A DNA stretch of 64,000 bases from Promicromonospora thailandica (GTDB taxonomy: Bacteria; Actinomycetota; Actinomycetes; Actinomycetales; Cellulomonadaceae), in NCBI RefSeq assembly GCF_024171955.1, contig NZ_JAMTCS010000007.1:186001-250000 (forward strand), given 5' to 3'. The notes under the pieces are model-generated. The model did not search any database, was not told the origin of the DNA, and saw only the letters and a list, made by a program, of their open reading frames with translations. The position numbers and the translations under genes were made by a program. Below are positions 54,444-61,732 of the stretch, piece by piece. Numbering within the stretch: position 1 is the stretch's first letter; every line of letters begins with the position of its first letter.

Positions 54444-55640
54444 CTATGCGGCGTCATCGTCGTCCTCCTTCGATGCGTTGAGCACCGGAAACACGGCGTC
54501 CATGATCGCCGCTCCGGACTGGAGTACCGGGCGGAGTTCGTGCCGGTAGACCAGTTCGGTGACCGCCGTTCCCGAGTGCCCCATCAGGCGCGAGATCTCC
54601 TCCACCGGCATCCCGTTCTGCGAGAGGATCGACACGAACGAGTGCCGCAGCTCGTAGGTGATCCAGTCGTCCGGGTCGATCCCCGGCACCAGGCGCAGCG
54701 CGTCGCGGAACATCCGAAGGACGTTGTGCGCGTCCTGGAGCGTGCCGACGCGCGACGGGAACACGAGCCCATTCTCTTGCCAGCGGTCGCCCGCCTTCCG
54801 CCGCATTTCTTCCTGGGCCTTCTGGTGATCCCGCAGCACAGCGCCGACGTACCCCGAGATCGCCAGCGTGCGACGCGACTTCGGGGACTTCGTGTCGCCA
54901 CCGAACCGGACCGAGCGCCAGACCTCGACGTGCGGGGCAAGACCGTTCGCCGGTTCGAGGTGAACACGGTCCCACCGGAGAGCGCGCGCTTCCTCCGGTC
55001 GAACGCCGAGCAGCAGCGACAACACGATGTAGGCGTGCATGTGGTGGTCGCGTGTCTTGTCGAGCAGATCAGAGGCTTGCTCCAGCGTCAGCGACTTCGA
55101 CGGTCTGCCTGTCCTGCCCTTCGGTGGCGGGCACAGGTCGACCACGTTCCTCTCAGCGAGGCCGTGCTTCACCGCACGCTCGATCGACCTCCGGAGCACC
55201 GAGCGCACCTGCTTCAGACTCGACGTGGCGAGTTTCGGCGTCAGGCTCAACAGCCACCGGTCCACCTCGTCAGGCCGCAGGTCCTTAACTCGGCGTCGGC
55301 CGAGGTACGGCTTGATGTACAGGCGGTAGTCGTCCTCGTTCCCCTCCCTAGTCTTCTCCCCCACGTTCGACCGCCCGAGTTCGAGCCACTGCTCAACGAC
55401 CTGCGAGACGGTGACCCGCTCCCAGCCGTGGACAAGGCCCGCCTCATGCTCGCGGATCCGCTTCCGCAGCGCACGAAGTGCAGCCTCCTCATCCTTGCCC
55501 GACGCCTTCGGGCGAAGTCGAGTGCCCTTCGCGGTGAACCCCAGGTCAGCCTGGGCGATCCAGACGCCGCGACTCTTGTCGAAGTAGACCGTGTGATCAC
55601 CCTTGGCCCGCCGCGTCTTGTCCTCCTGCTGCTCGCTCAT
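54444..55640 (-). CDS. int: Tyrosine recombinase/integrase of the element
   Basis: The protein is 398 residues. An N-terminal arm-binding region, SAM-like core-binding domain (about 75-160) and catalytic domain are present. Catalytic residues: Arg in GVRPEEARALRW, Lys in TKSPKSRRTLAI, the ELRHSF box (Tyr instead of the common His before it), His in MGHSGTAVTE, and the nucleophile in VYRHELRP. It integrates at the adjacent tRNA-Ala. The stop is 25 bases inside attL, the usual int-att arrangement. It overlaps xis by four bases. Confidence 0.95.
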   Translation of the reverse strand: MSEQQEDKTRRAKGDHTVYFDKSRGVWIAQADLGFTAKGTRLRPKASGKDEEAALRALRKRIREHEAGLVHGWERVTVSQVVEQWLELGRSNVGEKTREGNEDDYRLYIKPYLGRRRVKDLRPDEVDRWLLSLTPKLATSSLKQVRSVLRRSIERAVKHGLAERNVVDLCPPPKGRTGRPSKSLTLEQASDLLDKTRDHHMHAYIVLSLLLGVRPEEARALRWDRVHLEPANGLAPHVEVWRSVRFGGDTKSPKSRRTLAISGYVGAVLRDHQKAQEEMRRKAGDRWQENGLVFPSRVGTLQDAHNVLRMFRDALRLVPGIDPDDWITYELRHSFVSILSQNGMPVEEISRLMGHSGTAVTELVYRHELRPVLQSGAAIMDAVFPVLNASKEDDDDAA

Positions 55641-55852
55641 GCCGCAGCCTCCAGCGCGTTGACGTACTCGGTCAGCGCCGCAACAGGTACCAGCCGCCGA
55701 GCACCCACCTTGACCGTGCGCAGCCGTCCCGAGCGGATCAGCTCATAGGTGACCGACCGCGACAGCCGCAGCGCATGGGCTGCCTCTTCCACCCGGTAGA
55801 GCACCGGGACCACCTCAGCGACGACGGCAAGCGCCGTGTTCTTCCTGGCCAT
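55637..55852 (-). CDS. xis: Excisionase/MerR-like HTH protein
   Basis: The protein is 71 residues. A helix-turn-helix of the excisionase family (VEEAAHALRLSRSVTYELIR, then SGRLRTVKVGARRLVP) fills the protein. It directs the integrase towards excision. It overlaps int (ATGA) and lies downstream of rep. Confidence 0.9.
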   Translation of the reverse strand: MARKNTALAVVAEVVPVLYRVEEAAHALRLSRSVTYELIRSGRLRTVKVGARRLVPVAALTEYVNALEAAA

Positions 55853-55876
55853 GATCTTCCCCTCTCAGATTCGTGG

Positions 55877-57439
55877 TCACGCAGCGTCGCTGCGCCGGAC
55901 ATCGGCGCGGTGTTGGTCGTATTGGCGGGCACGGTCGGCCGCAGCGTTGGCGAGGGCGGCATCGTGGCTGGTCTCCCAGCCCTGGCCGTCGAACATCCAG
56001 TTCCCGACGACGAGCGTGCTGTCGTCGTCGTCGGCCAAGAGCCGGGCTTCCAGGTCGGCCACATCGAGCGGTTGCCCGGAGCGTTGGGCGTCGGCCTGGA
56101 GGCGAGCGAACTTCGCACGAGCTTTCCGGAGCCGCGTCAGCGTCACCGAGTAGGCCCGCGACCTGGTGGAGAAGTGGCCACGGAACCCGAGCATGGGAGC
56201 GCAGGCTCCGAGCCGGTCATAGATTCCGCGTTCCCCGTCGTCGAGGTCCGGGCGACCGGAAGCCCACCAGCGGGAGGACAGCGACTCGCACACGGCCTGG
56301 AGGTGCTCGAGGTGCGGCAGGGCCTTGCCGTCGTGGGTATCGGTGCCAGCGCTTTTGGTGGCGTACTTTGCGAGGTACCCAGCGACCTGCTCAGCGGTCA
56401 GCGTCTCGGTTTGGCCGGCGTCCGTCAGGCGGCTGGTCAGCACGGGATGCGCGTCGAGCTGCGACCCGAACCGCAGGGTCCGTTCGGTGTCGTCGGCGTC
56501 GACCGGAGGCGCGGTGAACCGCACGGTGTGACCGGCCTCAGCGACCAGGGATGCGAGGGTGTCAGCGTCCAGCGGTGCGGGCGAGCCGGGGCCGTCGGGG
56601 CCGTCGAGGCGGACCAGGGCGTGGAAGTGGATCGCCCCACGGGCTTGGTACTCCGCGACGCGGGCGAACTGCACCGAGGCGCGAGTCTTGAGGTCTCGTT
56701 CGTCGACGCCGAGCCGGGCGGCGAGGGCGCGCTTCATCGCGATCTGGAAGCGGCGCCACAGTTCCGGGGCGTGGTACTGCCACACGATGGCGGTGTCCCA
56801 GTCGTAGCAGTCCGAGCAGAGCGGGACGCCGAGCATCGCGTCTCCGGCGTGGTGGGTGCGGTTGCAGCCGATGGGGCGACCGTGGGCGCAGCGTTGCGCG
56901 GAGTCGCGAGGGCGGCAGCGTGCGGGGGTGCCGTCCTTCTTCCTCCGGGTGCCGTGGACGTGACCGAACGACGGGGCGGTCAGGGTCGCGAACACGACCG
57001 GCGCGGACTTCACCGAGGCGGGCACGGTCTTGCCGCCGACCAGGCCAGCGCGGATGACCTCGAACATGTCCCGGGCGTAGACGCGGGAGCAGGCAGGGCA
57101 CTTGTCGGCGCGCCGGTTCCCGCACGGGACCATGAGGACACCGGCCCTGGTGTCGCGCCAGGTGGCGAAGTCGTCCAGGACCTCACCGGTGCCGGAGTCG
57201 ATCCGCATCGAGGACCCGACCAGGCGCACGGGGTGCGAGCAGTAGCCGACCTTCGCGGCCTGGGTGTTCCAGGCGTCGAAGGACGCATCCGACAGGCGCG
57301 CGGACAGCGCGGTACGGGCGTCGGCCGGAAGGGTGGTGGGGTCGACGGCGGGCAGGGCACCGGACCCGGGCCACACCGCCGACACGTACGAGGAGACGAG
57401 CGGGTGTTGCAGCGGGTCGGCCACCACGGGGCCGGTCAA
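55877..57439 (-). CDS. RepSA-like rolling-circle replication initiator (HUH)
   Basis: The TTG at 57439 overlaps the upstream stop (TTGA) with GAGGGCAG before it; the product is 520 residues. A zinc-binding region (PCGNRRADKCPACS, then RCAHG and LCSDCYDWD) precedes the HUH motif GAIHFHALVRLD. The tyrosine candidate is in GYLAKYATKS. RepSA proteins of pSAM2-type elements nick a double-strand origin and replicate the excised circle. The origin is probably in or near this gene. Confidence 0.9.
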   Translation of the reverse strand: MTGPVVADPLQHPLVSSYVSAVWPGSGALPAVDPTTLPADARTALSARLSDASFDAWNTQAAKVGYCSHPVRLVGSSMRIDSGTGEVLDDFATWRDTRAGVLMVPCGNRRADKCPACSRVYARDMFEVIRAGLVGGKTVPASVKSAPVVFATLTAPSFGHVHGTRRKKDGTPARCRPRDSAQRCAHGRPIGCNRTHHAGDAMLGVPLCSDCYDWDTAIVWQYHAPELWRRFQIAMKRALAARLGVDERDLKTRASVQFARVAEYQARGAIHFHALVRLDGPDGPGSPAPLDADTLASLVAEAGHTVRFTAPPVDADDTERTLRFGSQLDAHPVLTSRLTDAGQTETLTAEQVAGYLAKYATKSAGTDTHDGKALPHLEHLQAVCESLSSRWWASGRPDLDDGERGIYDRLGACAPMLGFRGHFSTRSRAYSVTLTRLRKARAKFARLQADAQRSGQPLDVADLEARLLADDDDSTLVVGNWMFDGQGWETSHDAALANAAADRARQYDQHRADVRRSDAA

Positions 57440-57666
57440 AGCCTGCCCTCTGACGCGGCCCGAGCCTCGAACCGAATCTCTTCGGCCAGTTCCTCCAGGC
57501 TCGACATCGCCGCACCGGCCGTCTCGGCTCCGAGGAAAGCGGGCATGCCCGGATCGGTCAGGCGCGTCACGATCGGGCCGAGCGCCCACCGCAGCTCCAA
57601 GACCCGAGCAGCGAGGACGGTTAGTTCCTCCCCGAGCCGCGTGTCAGCACTCGTGACGGCGGTCAT
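57436..57666 (-). CDS. Small hypothetical protein of the element
   Basis: The protein is 76 residues, starting at the ATG (57666) that overlaps the upstream stop. Acidic, Leu/Ala-rich, probably two helices (LGEELTVLAARVLELRWALG and SSLEELAEEIRFEA). No family recognised. It is cotranscribed with rep; a plasmid-type regulatory or copy-number protein is a guess. Confidence 0.75.
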   Translation of the reverse strand: MTAVTSADTRLGEELTVLAARVLELRWALGPIVTRLTDPGMPAFLGAETAGAAMSSLEELAEEIRFEARAASEGRL

Positions 57667-57932
57667 CGGATGCCGCCTTCGTCCTGGGCGATGCGGATGT
57701 GGCTGTTCAGTTCGTCGCGCAGCGTCCACACCTTGTCGAGCGCGAACAGTGCCTCTCCGCCGCAGTAGCAGCCGGGCGTGGTCACTTCCTCCAGGCGGGA
57801 CTCTGCGCGACGCAGCAGCGCCTCCGCCGCCAGAACATCACGCAGAGCCAGTTCCACCGCCTCGTACGAACGCTTGGACTCGACGTAGGTCTGTCCCGGA
57901 CGCATCGCGCCTTGCTCCGTCAGAACTGTCAT
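57663..57932 (-). CDS. Small hypothetical protein, first gene of the rep-int operon
   Basis: The protein is 89 residues from the ATG at 57932, preceded by AAGGGGATC. A helical, coiled-coil-like middle (VELALRDVLAAEALLRRAES) is followed by a CYCGG motif, which might bind metal, and a second helix. No family recognised. Its promoter region holds the repeats presumed to be the GntR operator. Confidence 0.75.
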   Translation of the reverse strand: MTVLTEQGAMRPGQTYVESKRSYEAVELALRDVLAAEALLRRAESRLEEVTTPGCYCGGEALFALDKVWTLRDELNSHIRIAQDEGGIR

Positions 57933-57965
57933 GGCCGATCCCCTTGTCGTGAGCACCGATGGACA

Positions 57966-58039
57966 CATCTTTAAAGAAGTGGCTGACACCACTGTGAGTC
58001 ACCTCTTTAAGGATGTCAACGACATCTGCAAAGAAGTAG
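57966..58039. promoter_or_regulatory. Operator-like repeats between the rep operon and the GntR gene
   Basis: CATCTTTAAAGAAGTG (57966) and its inverted partner CACCTCTTTAAGGATG (58000) differ at two positions. A third related copy, CATCTGCAAAGAAGTAG, starts at 58023. These AT-rich 16-mers between divergent genes fit a GntR-type repressor binding region. Confidence 0.7.
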
Positions 58040-58096
58040 ACTGGAGGAGTCCAGGCGGGTTGCGAGTGCCCCACGGGAGACGCATAGGGTTGAGGC

Positions 58097-58846
58097 ATGT
58101 CTAAAGAGGCGAAGCACGGAGTGGCGGAGGCCATCGCCGCCGACCTTCGCGACGCCATCGAGCGCGGGGAGTACGGGCCGGGCGACCAACTGCCAGGAGA
58201 GAACGCGCTCATCAAGGAGTACGGCGCTGCGCGCCTCACTGTGCGCAGCGCACTCGGCATGCTCCAGGCCGAAGGGCTGACGACCACTAGACGCGGCGTC
58301 GGGGTCTTCGTGCGCTCCTTCGACCCGATCGTGCGAAACGGCATCAGCCGTGTCAGCGCGCGGAAGTGGAAGGCCGGACGCAGCGTTTGGGACGACGAGA
58401 CCCGTGGGCGGCGTCCGACTGTCGACCACATCGAGATAGTCCCGGAGGCCGAAGCACCGGGGGACGTCGCGGCGATCTTCGACAGCACGGAGGAGGTCGC
58501 AACACGGCGACGGCGCTACCTGCTGGACGACAAGCCCGTCATCGTCGCTACGTCCTACCTCCCTGCGAGCCTCGTCGCAGGGACCCGGATCCTGGAAGAG
58601 GACACCGGCCCTGGCGGCATCTACGCGCGCCTCGCTGATCTTGGGCAGGCACCGGCGCACTTCCGCGAGGACATCCTCAGTCGCATGCCGACCAAGGCCG
58701 AGACCGAGGAACTCGCGATCCCTGCAGGGACTCCGGTGTTTGTGCTCACGCGAACGGCTGTCACCGAGGCAGGCGATCCGGTCGAGGTCAACGTCATGGT
58801 CATGGACGCCGGGGCCTATGTTCTCCGCTACGACTTCGACGCATAG
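58097..58846 (+). CDS. GntR-family regulator with UTRA domain (KorSA-like)
   Basis: The protein is 249 residues. The N-terminal winged helix is typical: IAADLRDAIERGEYGPGDQL, NALIKEYGAARLTVRSALGM, LTTTRRGVGVFV. A C-terminal UTRA sensing domain (about 85-245) follows, ending GDPVEVNVMVMDAGAYVLRY. KorSA of pSAM2 is a GntR repressor that keeps the element integrated by controlling rep/pra. The divergent position over shared operator repeats suggests the same job here. The ligand is unknown. Confidence 0.93.
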   Translation: MSKEAKHGVAEAIAADLRDAIERGEYGPGDQLPGENALIKEYGAARLTVRSALGMLQAEGLTTTRRGVGVFVRSFDPIVRNGISRVSARKWKAGRSVWDDETRGRRPTVDHIEIVPEAEAPGDVAAIFDSTEEVATRRRRYLLDDKPVIVATSYLPASLVAGTRILEEDTGPGGIYARLADLGQAPAHFREDILSRMPTKAETEELAIPAGTPVFVLTRTAVTEAGDPVEVNVMVMDAGAYVLRYDFDA

Positions 58847-58862
58847 GTGATTGGGGAGTCCA

Positions 58863-59528
58863 GTGGGATTGGACTATGAGCTGTTCGCGCGGCACATGAA
58901 CATAGGCAACCCACTGGAATGCTTCCTGAAGGGACATCTCTGGCTCGAATCCTGTGTAAATAACGCCATGGAGGCACATCTTGCGAACCCGGATGCGCTC
59001 CGCGTCGACAGGATGACGTTCTCGGCGAAAGTGAGTCTCTGTGACGCGCTGGGAGCGTTCACCAGTGCCGACCTTCGAGCCCTTCGTACTCTGAACAAGC
59101 TGCGAAACCGCCTGGCGCACCAACTCGATGCCGATTTCGACGAGGCAGAACTACTCGCGATCGGCAACGAGCTCGACGGACACACGGCACACCTCTACCA
59201 CAGCCCTGAGCGTGAAGAGGGCGACGGGGTCCAGGCGACCATCGTGTTTATCATCTTCGCGCTGGTGACCAGCCTTGAGTTCCAGAACATGCGTGCCGTG
59301 TACCACAAGCGCTATCAGACAGAGCACATCGCCTTCGCTGCCCGCACGATGGTGCGCAGGAACATGAGCCGCTACAACCCGAGCTTGGGCAGTTACGACC
59401 CCGAGCGCGACGATCCCGCAATCCGGGAGCAAGTCGGCCTTCCGGAGCCACCGCAACCTCGTGATGTGTGGGACGGTCTCTCCTTTCCAGGTCAGACTGG
59501 CCTCAGCGACGACAGTGCGGCTCCGTGA
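58863..59528 (+). CDS. HEPN-like protein, cargo of the element
   Basis: GTG at 58863 with GGGGAG five bases upstream gives 221 residues; a TTG at 58851 is possible. The N-terminal 110 residues are helical with a HEPN-style ending, LNKLRNRLAHQLDADFDEAE, where R-x4-H matches the RNase motif of HEPN domains. A second helical part contains IVFIIFALVTSLEFQNM. HEPN proteins are often RNases in toxin-antitoxin and phage-defence systems. There is no separate antitoxin gene except the neighbouring regulator, 16 bases upstream. The function is an inference from one motif. Confidence 0.7.
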   Translation: MGLDYELFARHMNIGNPLECFLKGHLWLESCVNNAMEAHLANPDALRVDRMTFSAKVSLCDALGAFTSADLRALRTLNKLRNRLAHQLDADFDEAELLAIGNELDGHTAHLYHSPEREEGDGVQATIVFIIFALVTSLEFQNMRAVYHKRYQTEHIAFAARTMVRRNMSRYNPSLGSYDPERDDPAIREQVGLPEPPQPRDVWDGLSFPGQTGLSDDSAAP

Positions 59529-59679
59529 TGAATTTCCTTACTGTCTCAAGGCGCGCCGCTGGCGCGCAGGGCCGCGCGTCGGCGGGGCCCCGCGACAGGG
59601 CCCCGCGACCTCCGGCGCCTGGCGGCGCCTGCGGCCGCACCCCGTCGCACCCCACCGCCTCGCGGCCCAGACATGACAA

Positions 59680-59712
59680 AGACGGTCCCGACTTCAGCAG
59701 TCGAGACCGTCT
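59680..59712 (+). terminator. Terminator after the HEPN-like gene
   Basis: AGACGGTC...GACCGTCT with an inner CGACT/AGTCG stem, followed by CTCTGTT. About 150 bases past the stop. Confidence 0.7.
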
Positions 59713-59779
59713 CTCTGTTACAGCTCATGCCCTCCGGGGGCACCTGCCGGAATCAAGAGGATCGAGGGAACCGCGGTGC

Positions 59780-59961
59780 CCCTGGTCCTCCGTCATCCAT
59801 TGGCTTCACCGGGACCCTGACACCGAACCCGCCGGCAGGGCAACCCGTCCCGCCGACGACGAGCACCACGCACCGACACGCGATGAGCGGGACGGGTTGC
59901 CCTGCCGGCAGAACCGATGTCCGAGACGTGCCCCGCGCCAACGGATGACGGAGGACCAGGG
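59780..59961. repeat. 182-base inverted repeat in the non-coding right end of the element
   Basis: Outer arms 59780-59803 and 59938-59961 (24 bp, one mismatch) and inner arms 59831-59853 and 59887-59909 (23 bp, perfect) are separated by diverged middle parts; the loop is 33 bases. No open gene covers it. Possible roles: single-strand or double-strand replication origin, transfer origin, or structured RNA. Confidence 0.9.
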
Positions 59962-60009
59962 ACCCCGAGCCGGGAGAATATTGAGTCACAAACCCGCAGG
60001 GCTCCGGTG

Positions 60010-60030
60010 CCAATCTGGGTGCCAGATTGG
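60010..60030. repeat. Small perfect palindrome near attR
   Basis: CCAATCTGG-GTG-CCAGATTGG, 9-bp arms. About 80 bases from the attR core; could be an integrase or excisionase arm site, or a small hairpin. Confidence 0.5.
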
Positions 60031-60110
60031 GTGCCCCAGCACGGACAAGCCCGGACGTCCACGGACAGAGCATCCCGGGAAAACGGCTGTATCCCAAGGG
60101 TCGAGAGCCG

Positions 60111-60206
60111 TTTGCAAGCAGGGGGTTGCGGGTTCGAGTCCCGCTGGCTCCACATCGACCCACCTGCACTGATACCCATCGGTGCAGGTGGGCTTTTTCG
60201 TGCCCG
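60111..60206 (+). repeat. Right attachment repeat (attR) with second terminator
   Basis: Copy of the tRNA-Ala 3' end from the anticodon loop plus the terminator hairpin (60159-60198). There is no 5' half, so this is not a tRNA gene. It is probably the displaced original 3' end of the target tRNA. Confidence 0.92.
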
Positions 60207-60429
60207 GACGGCGCCCGCCTGGGAGCGTTCCCACGCGGAGCCGTGTGGAAGGACCGGGAGACTACGTATGCCCGGATAGTGGTGACCACGTATCTTTGCC
60301 CGTTCGAGGCCGTTTTCACCCCCGATCGAGGGTCGGAGACTGACAAGGAAAGACCCCTTCCATATCGTCGAGAGCGAGGGGCAAGCACCACCACACTGAC
60401 CGGCCCCTCGTCATCACGAGGAGGACCGA
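60207..60429 (+). promoter_or_regulatory. Promoter region of the glucanase gene
   Basis: 223 bases between attR and the GH64 start, with a less GC-rich part at 60255-60310. A ribosome site (GAGGAGGA) ends it. No further features seen. Confidence 0.45.
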
Positions 60430-61632
60430 GTGTCCCTGACCAGGAAACTCATCGGCAGCGCCGCCGTACTGACCGCAGCCGTATCGGCCGCCGTGGTCGT
60501 CACCCCGTCCGCCGCCGCAGTGCCCGACACCATCCCGCTCACGATCTCGAACGACTCGGGCCGGAGCGACGAGGTGTTCATCTACGTGCTCGGTGAGACG
60601 GGCGGCGAGCTCGGCTACGCCGACGCCGCCGGCACGTTCCACCCCTGGCCCGACGCCGGGAGCGTGCCGGAGCCGGCCCCGGACGCGTCGATCGCCGGCC
60701 CCGCCGTGGGCCAGGACGTCACGATCCAGATGCCCAAGCTGTCCGGACGCGTCTACTTCTCGTACGGCAGCAAGCTCGACTTCAAGATCGTCAACGACGG
60801 TCAGCTCGTGCAGCCCGCCGTGCAGAACCCGAGCGACCCCAACCGCGACATCCTGTTCAACTGGACGGAGTACACGCTCAACGACTCCGGGCTGTGGATC
60901 AACAGCACCCAGGTCGACTTCTTCTCGGCGCCGTACCAGACCGGGCTGCGGTCCTCCAGCGGCGAGCTGATGCACACCGGCATGCTGAAGCCCGACGGCT
61001 GGAACAACGTCGTCTCCGCCCTGTCGCAGCAGCCCGGCTGGGACAAGCTCGCGCAGACCGGGCCCGACGGCTCGGTACTGCGCGTCCTCTCCCCCGGCCA
61101 CGGCGTCGGCACGGGACAGATCGACGCGAACGTGCTGTCGGACTACGTCGACCGGGTGTGGAGCAAGTACTCCTCCGAGACCCTGACCGTGGTGCCCTAC
61201 GGCGACCAGCCGGAGAAGAAGTTCCTCGGCACGGTCTCGGGCGACACGATGACGTTCACCGACACGTCGGGCGCCGTCGTCACGACGTTCCCGAAGCCGT
61301 CGGGCGAGTCGATCTTCGGGTGCGCCGGTGACCTCGCGGCCCCCAACGACGACATCGGTGCCATCGCACGCACGCTGTGCGCAGGCTTCAACCGGTCGTC
61401 GCTGCTCGACAGCACCACCCAGCCCACCCAGGACCCGGCAGGCTTCTACCAGGACTCGGTGACGAACTACTACGCCAAGTACATCCACGAGCAGATGGCG
61501 GACGGCAAGGCGTACGCGTTCGCCTTCGACGACGTCGTCAACCAGGAGTCGCTCGTGCACGACGGCGACCCCACCGAGGCGTTCATCCAGCTCGACCCGT
61601 TCACCGGGTCGGCCTCGCCGATCGGCGGCTGA
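60430..61632 (+). CDS. Secreted GH64 beta-1,3-glucanase
   Basis: The protein is 400 residues from a GTG with GAGGAGGA. A signal peptide (LIGSAAVLTAAVSAAVVVTP, cleavage after SAAA) precedes one GH64 domain with a thaumatin-like part. Key residues: Glu in LFNWTEYTL and Asp in STQVDFFSAPY are 16 apart, the same spacing as the proposed catalytic Glu154 and Asp170 of the Streptomyces matensis enzyme. The end YAFAFDDVVNQESLVHDGDP is a family signature. GH64 enzymes release laminaripentaose from beta-1,3-glucan such as fungal walls. There is no carbohydrate-binding module. Confidence 0.93.
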   Translation: MSLTRKLIGSAAVLTAAVSAAVVVTPSAAAVPDTIPLTISNDSGRSDEVFIYVLGETGGELGYADAAGTFHPWPDAGSVPEPAPDASIAGPAVGQDVTIQMPKLSGRVYFSYGSKLDFKIVNDGQLVQPAVQNPSDPNRDILFNWTEYTLNDSGLWINSTQVDFFSAPYQTGLRSSSGELMHTGMLKPDGWNNVVSALSQQPGWDKLAQTGPDGSVLRVLSPGHGVGTGQIDANVLSDYVDRVWSKYSSETLTVVPYGDQPEKKFLGTVSGDTMTFTDTSGAVVTTFPKPSGESIFGCAGDLAAPNDDIGAIARTLCAGFNRSSLLDSTTQPTQDPAGFYQDSVTNYYAKYIHEQMADGKAYAFAFDDVVNQESLVHDGDPTEAFIQLDPFTGSASPIGG

Positions 61633-61664
61633 CCGCGGGCCCCGCGAGGAGCTGAGAACGCGAG

Positions 61665-61717
61665 AGCGCCTGCCCGGCGTCGCACGAGCACAGGCTCCGC
61701 GACGCCGGGCAGGCGCT
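61665..61717. terminator. Bidirectional terminator between GH64 and the Ala/Lys-rich membrane protein
   Basis: AGCGCCTGCCCGGCGTCGC (61665) pairs perfectly with GCGACGCCGGGCAGGCGCT (ending 61717), 19 bp with a 15-base loop, between convergent genes. Confidence 0.85.
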
Positions 61718-61732
61718 GCTCGTCGTCCGGCC

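Larger units (their letters stand above)
54323..60206. mobile_element. AICE-like integrated element in tRNA-Ala (5.8 kb)
   Basis: Bounded by direct repeats 54323-54418 and 60111-60206, 5788 bases apart. Order from the tRNA: integrase, excisionase, replication initiator, two small proteins (all leftward), then a divergent GntR/UTRA repressor and a HEPN-like protein, and 0.6 kb of non-coding DNA. The int-xis-rep-regulator set is that of pSAM2-type actinomycete integrative elements, but the FtsK/TraB-like translocase is absent. It may be mobilisable, excising only, or decaying. Confidence 0.88.

Noticed and set aside
59529..60110. Retron-like or CRISPR-like array in the element's non-coding end
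   Set aside because: No reverse transcriptase is nearby and no regularly spaced repeats are present; the structure is a single two-tier inverted repeat.
60111..60153. Second tRNA-Ala
   Set aside because: Only the 3' half from the anticodon loop is present; the D arm and 5' acceptor strand are missing, so it is an attachment repeat.
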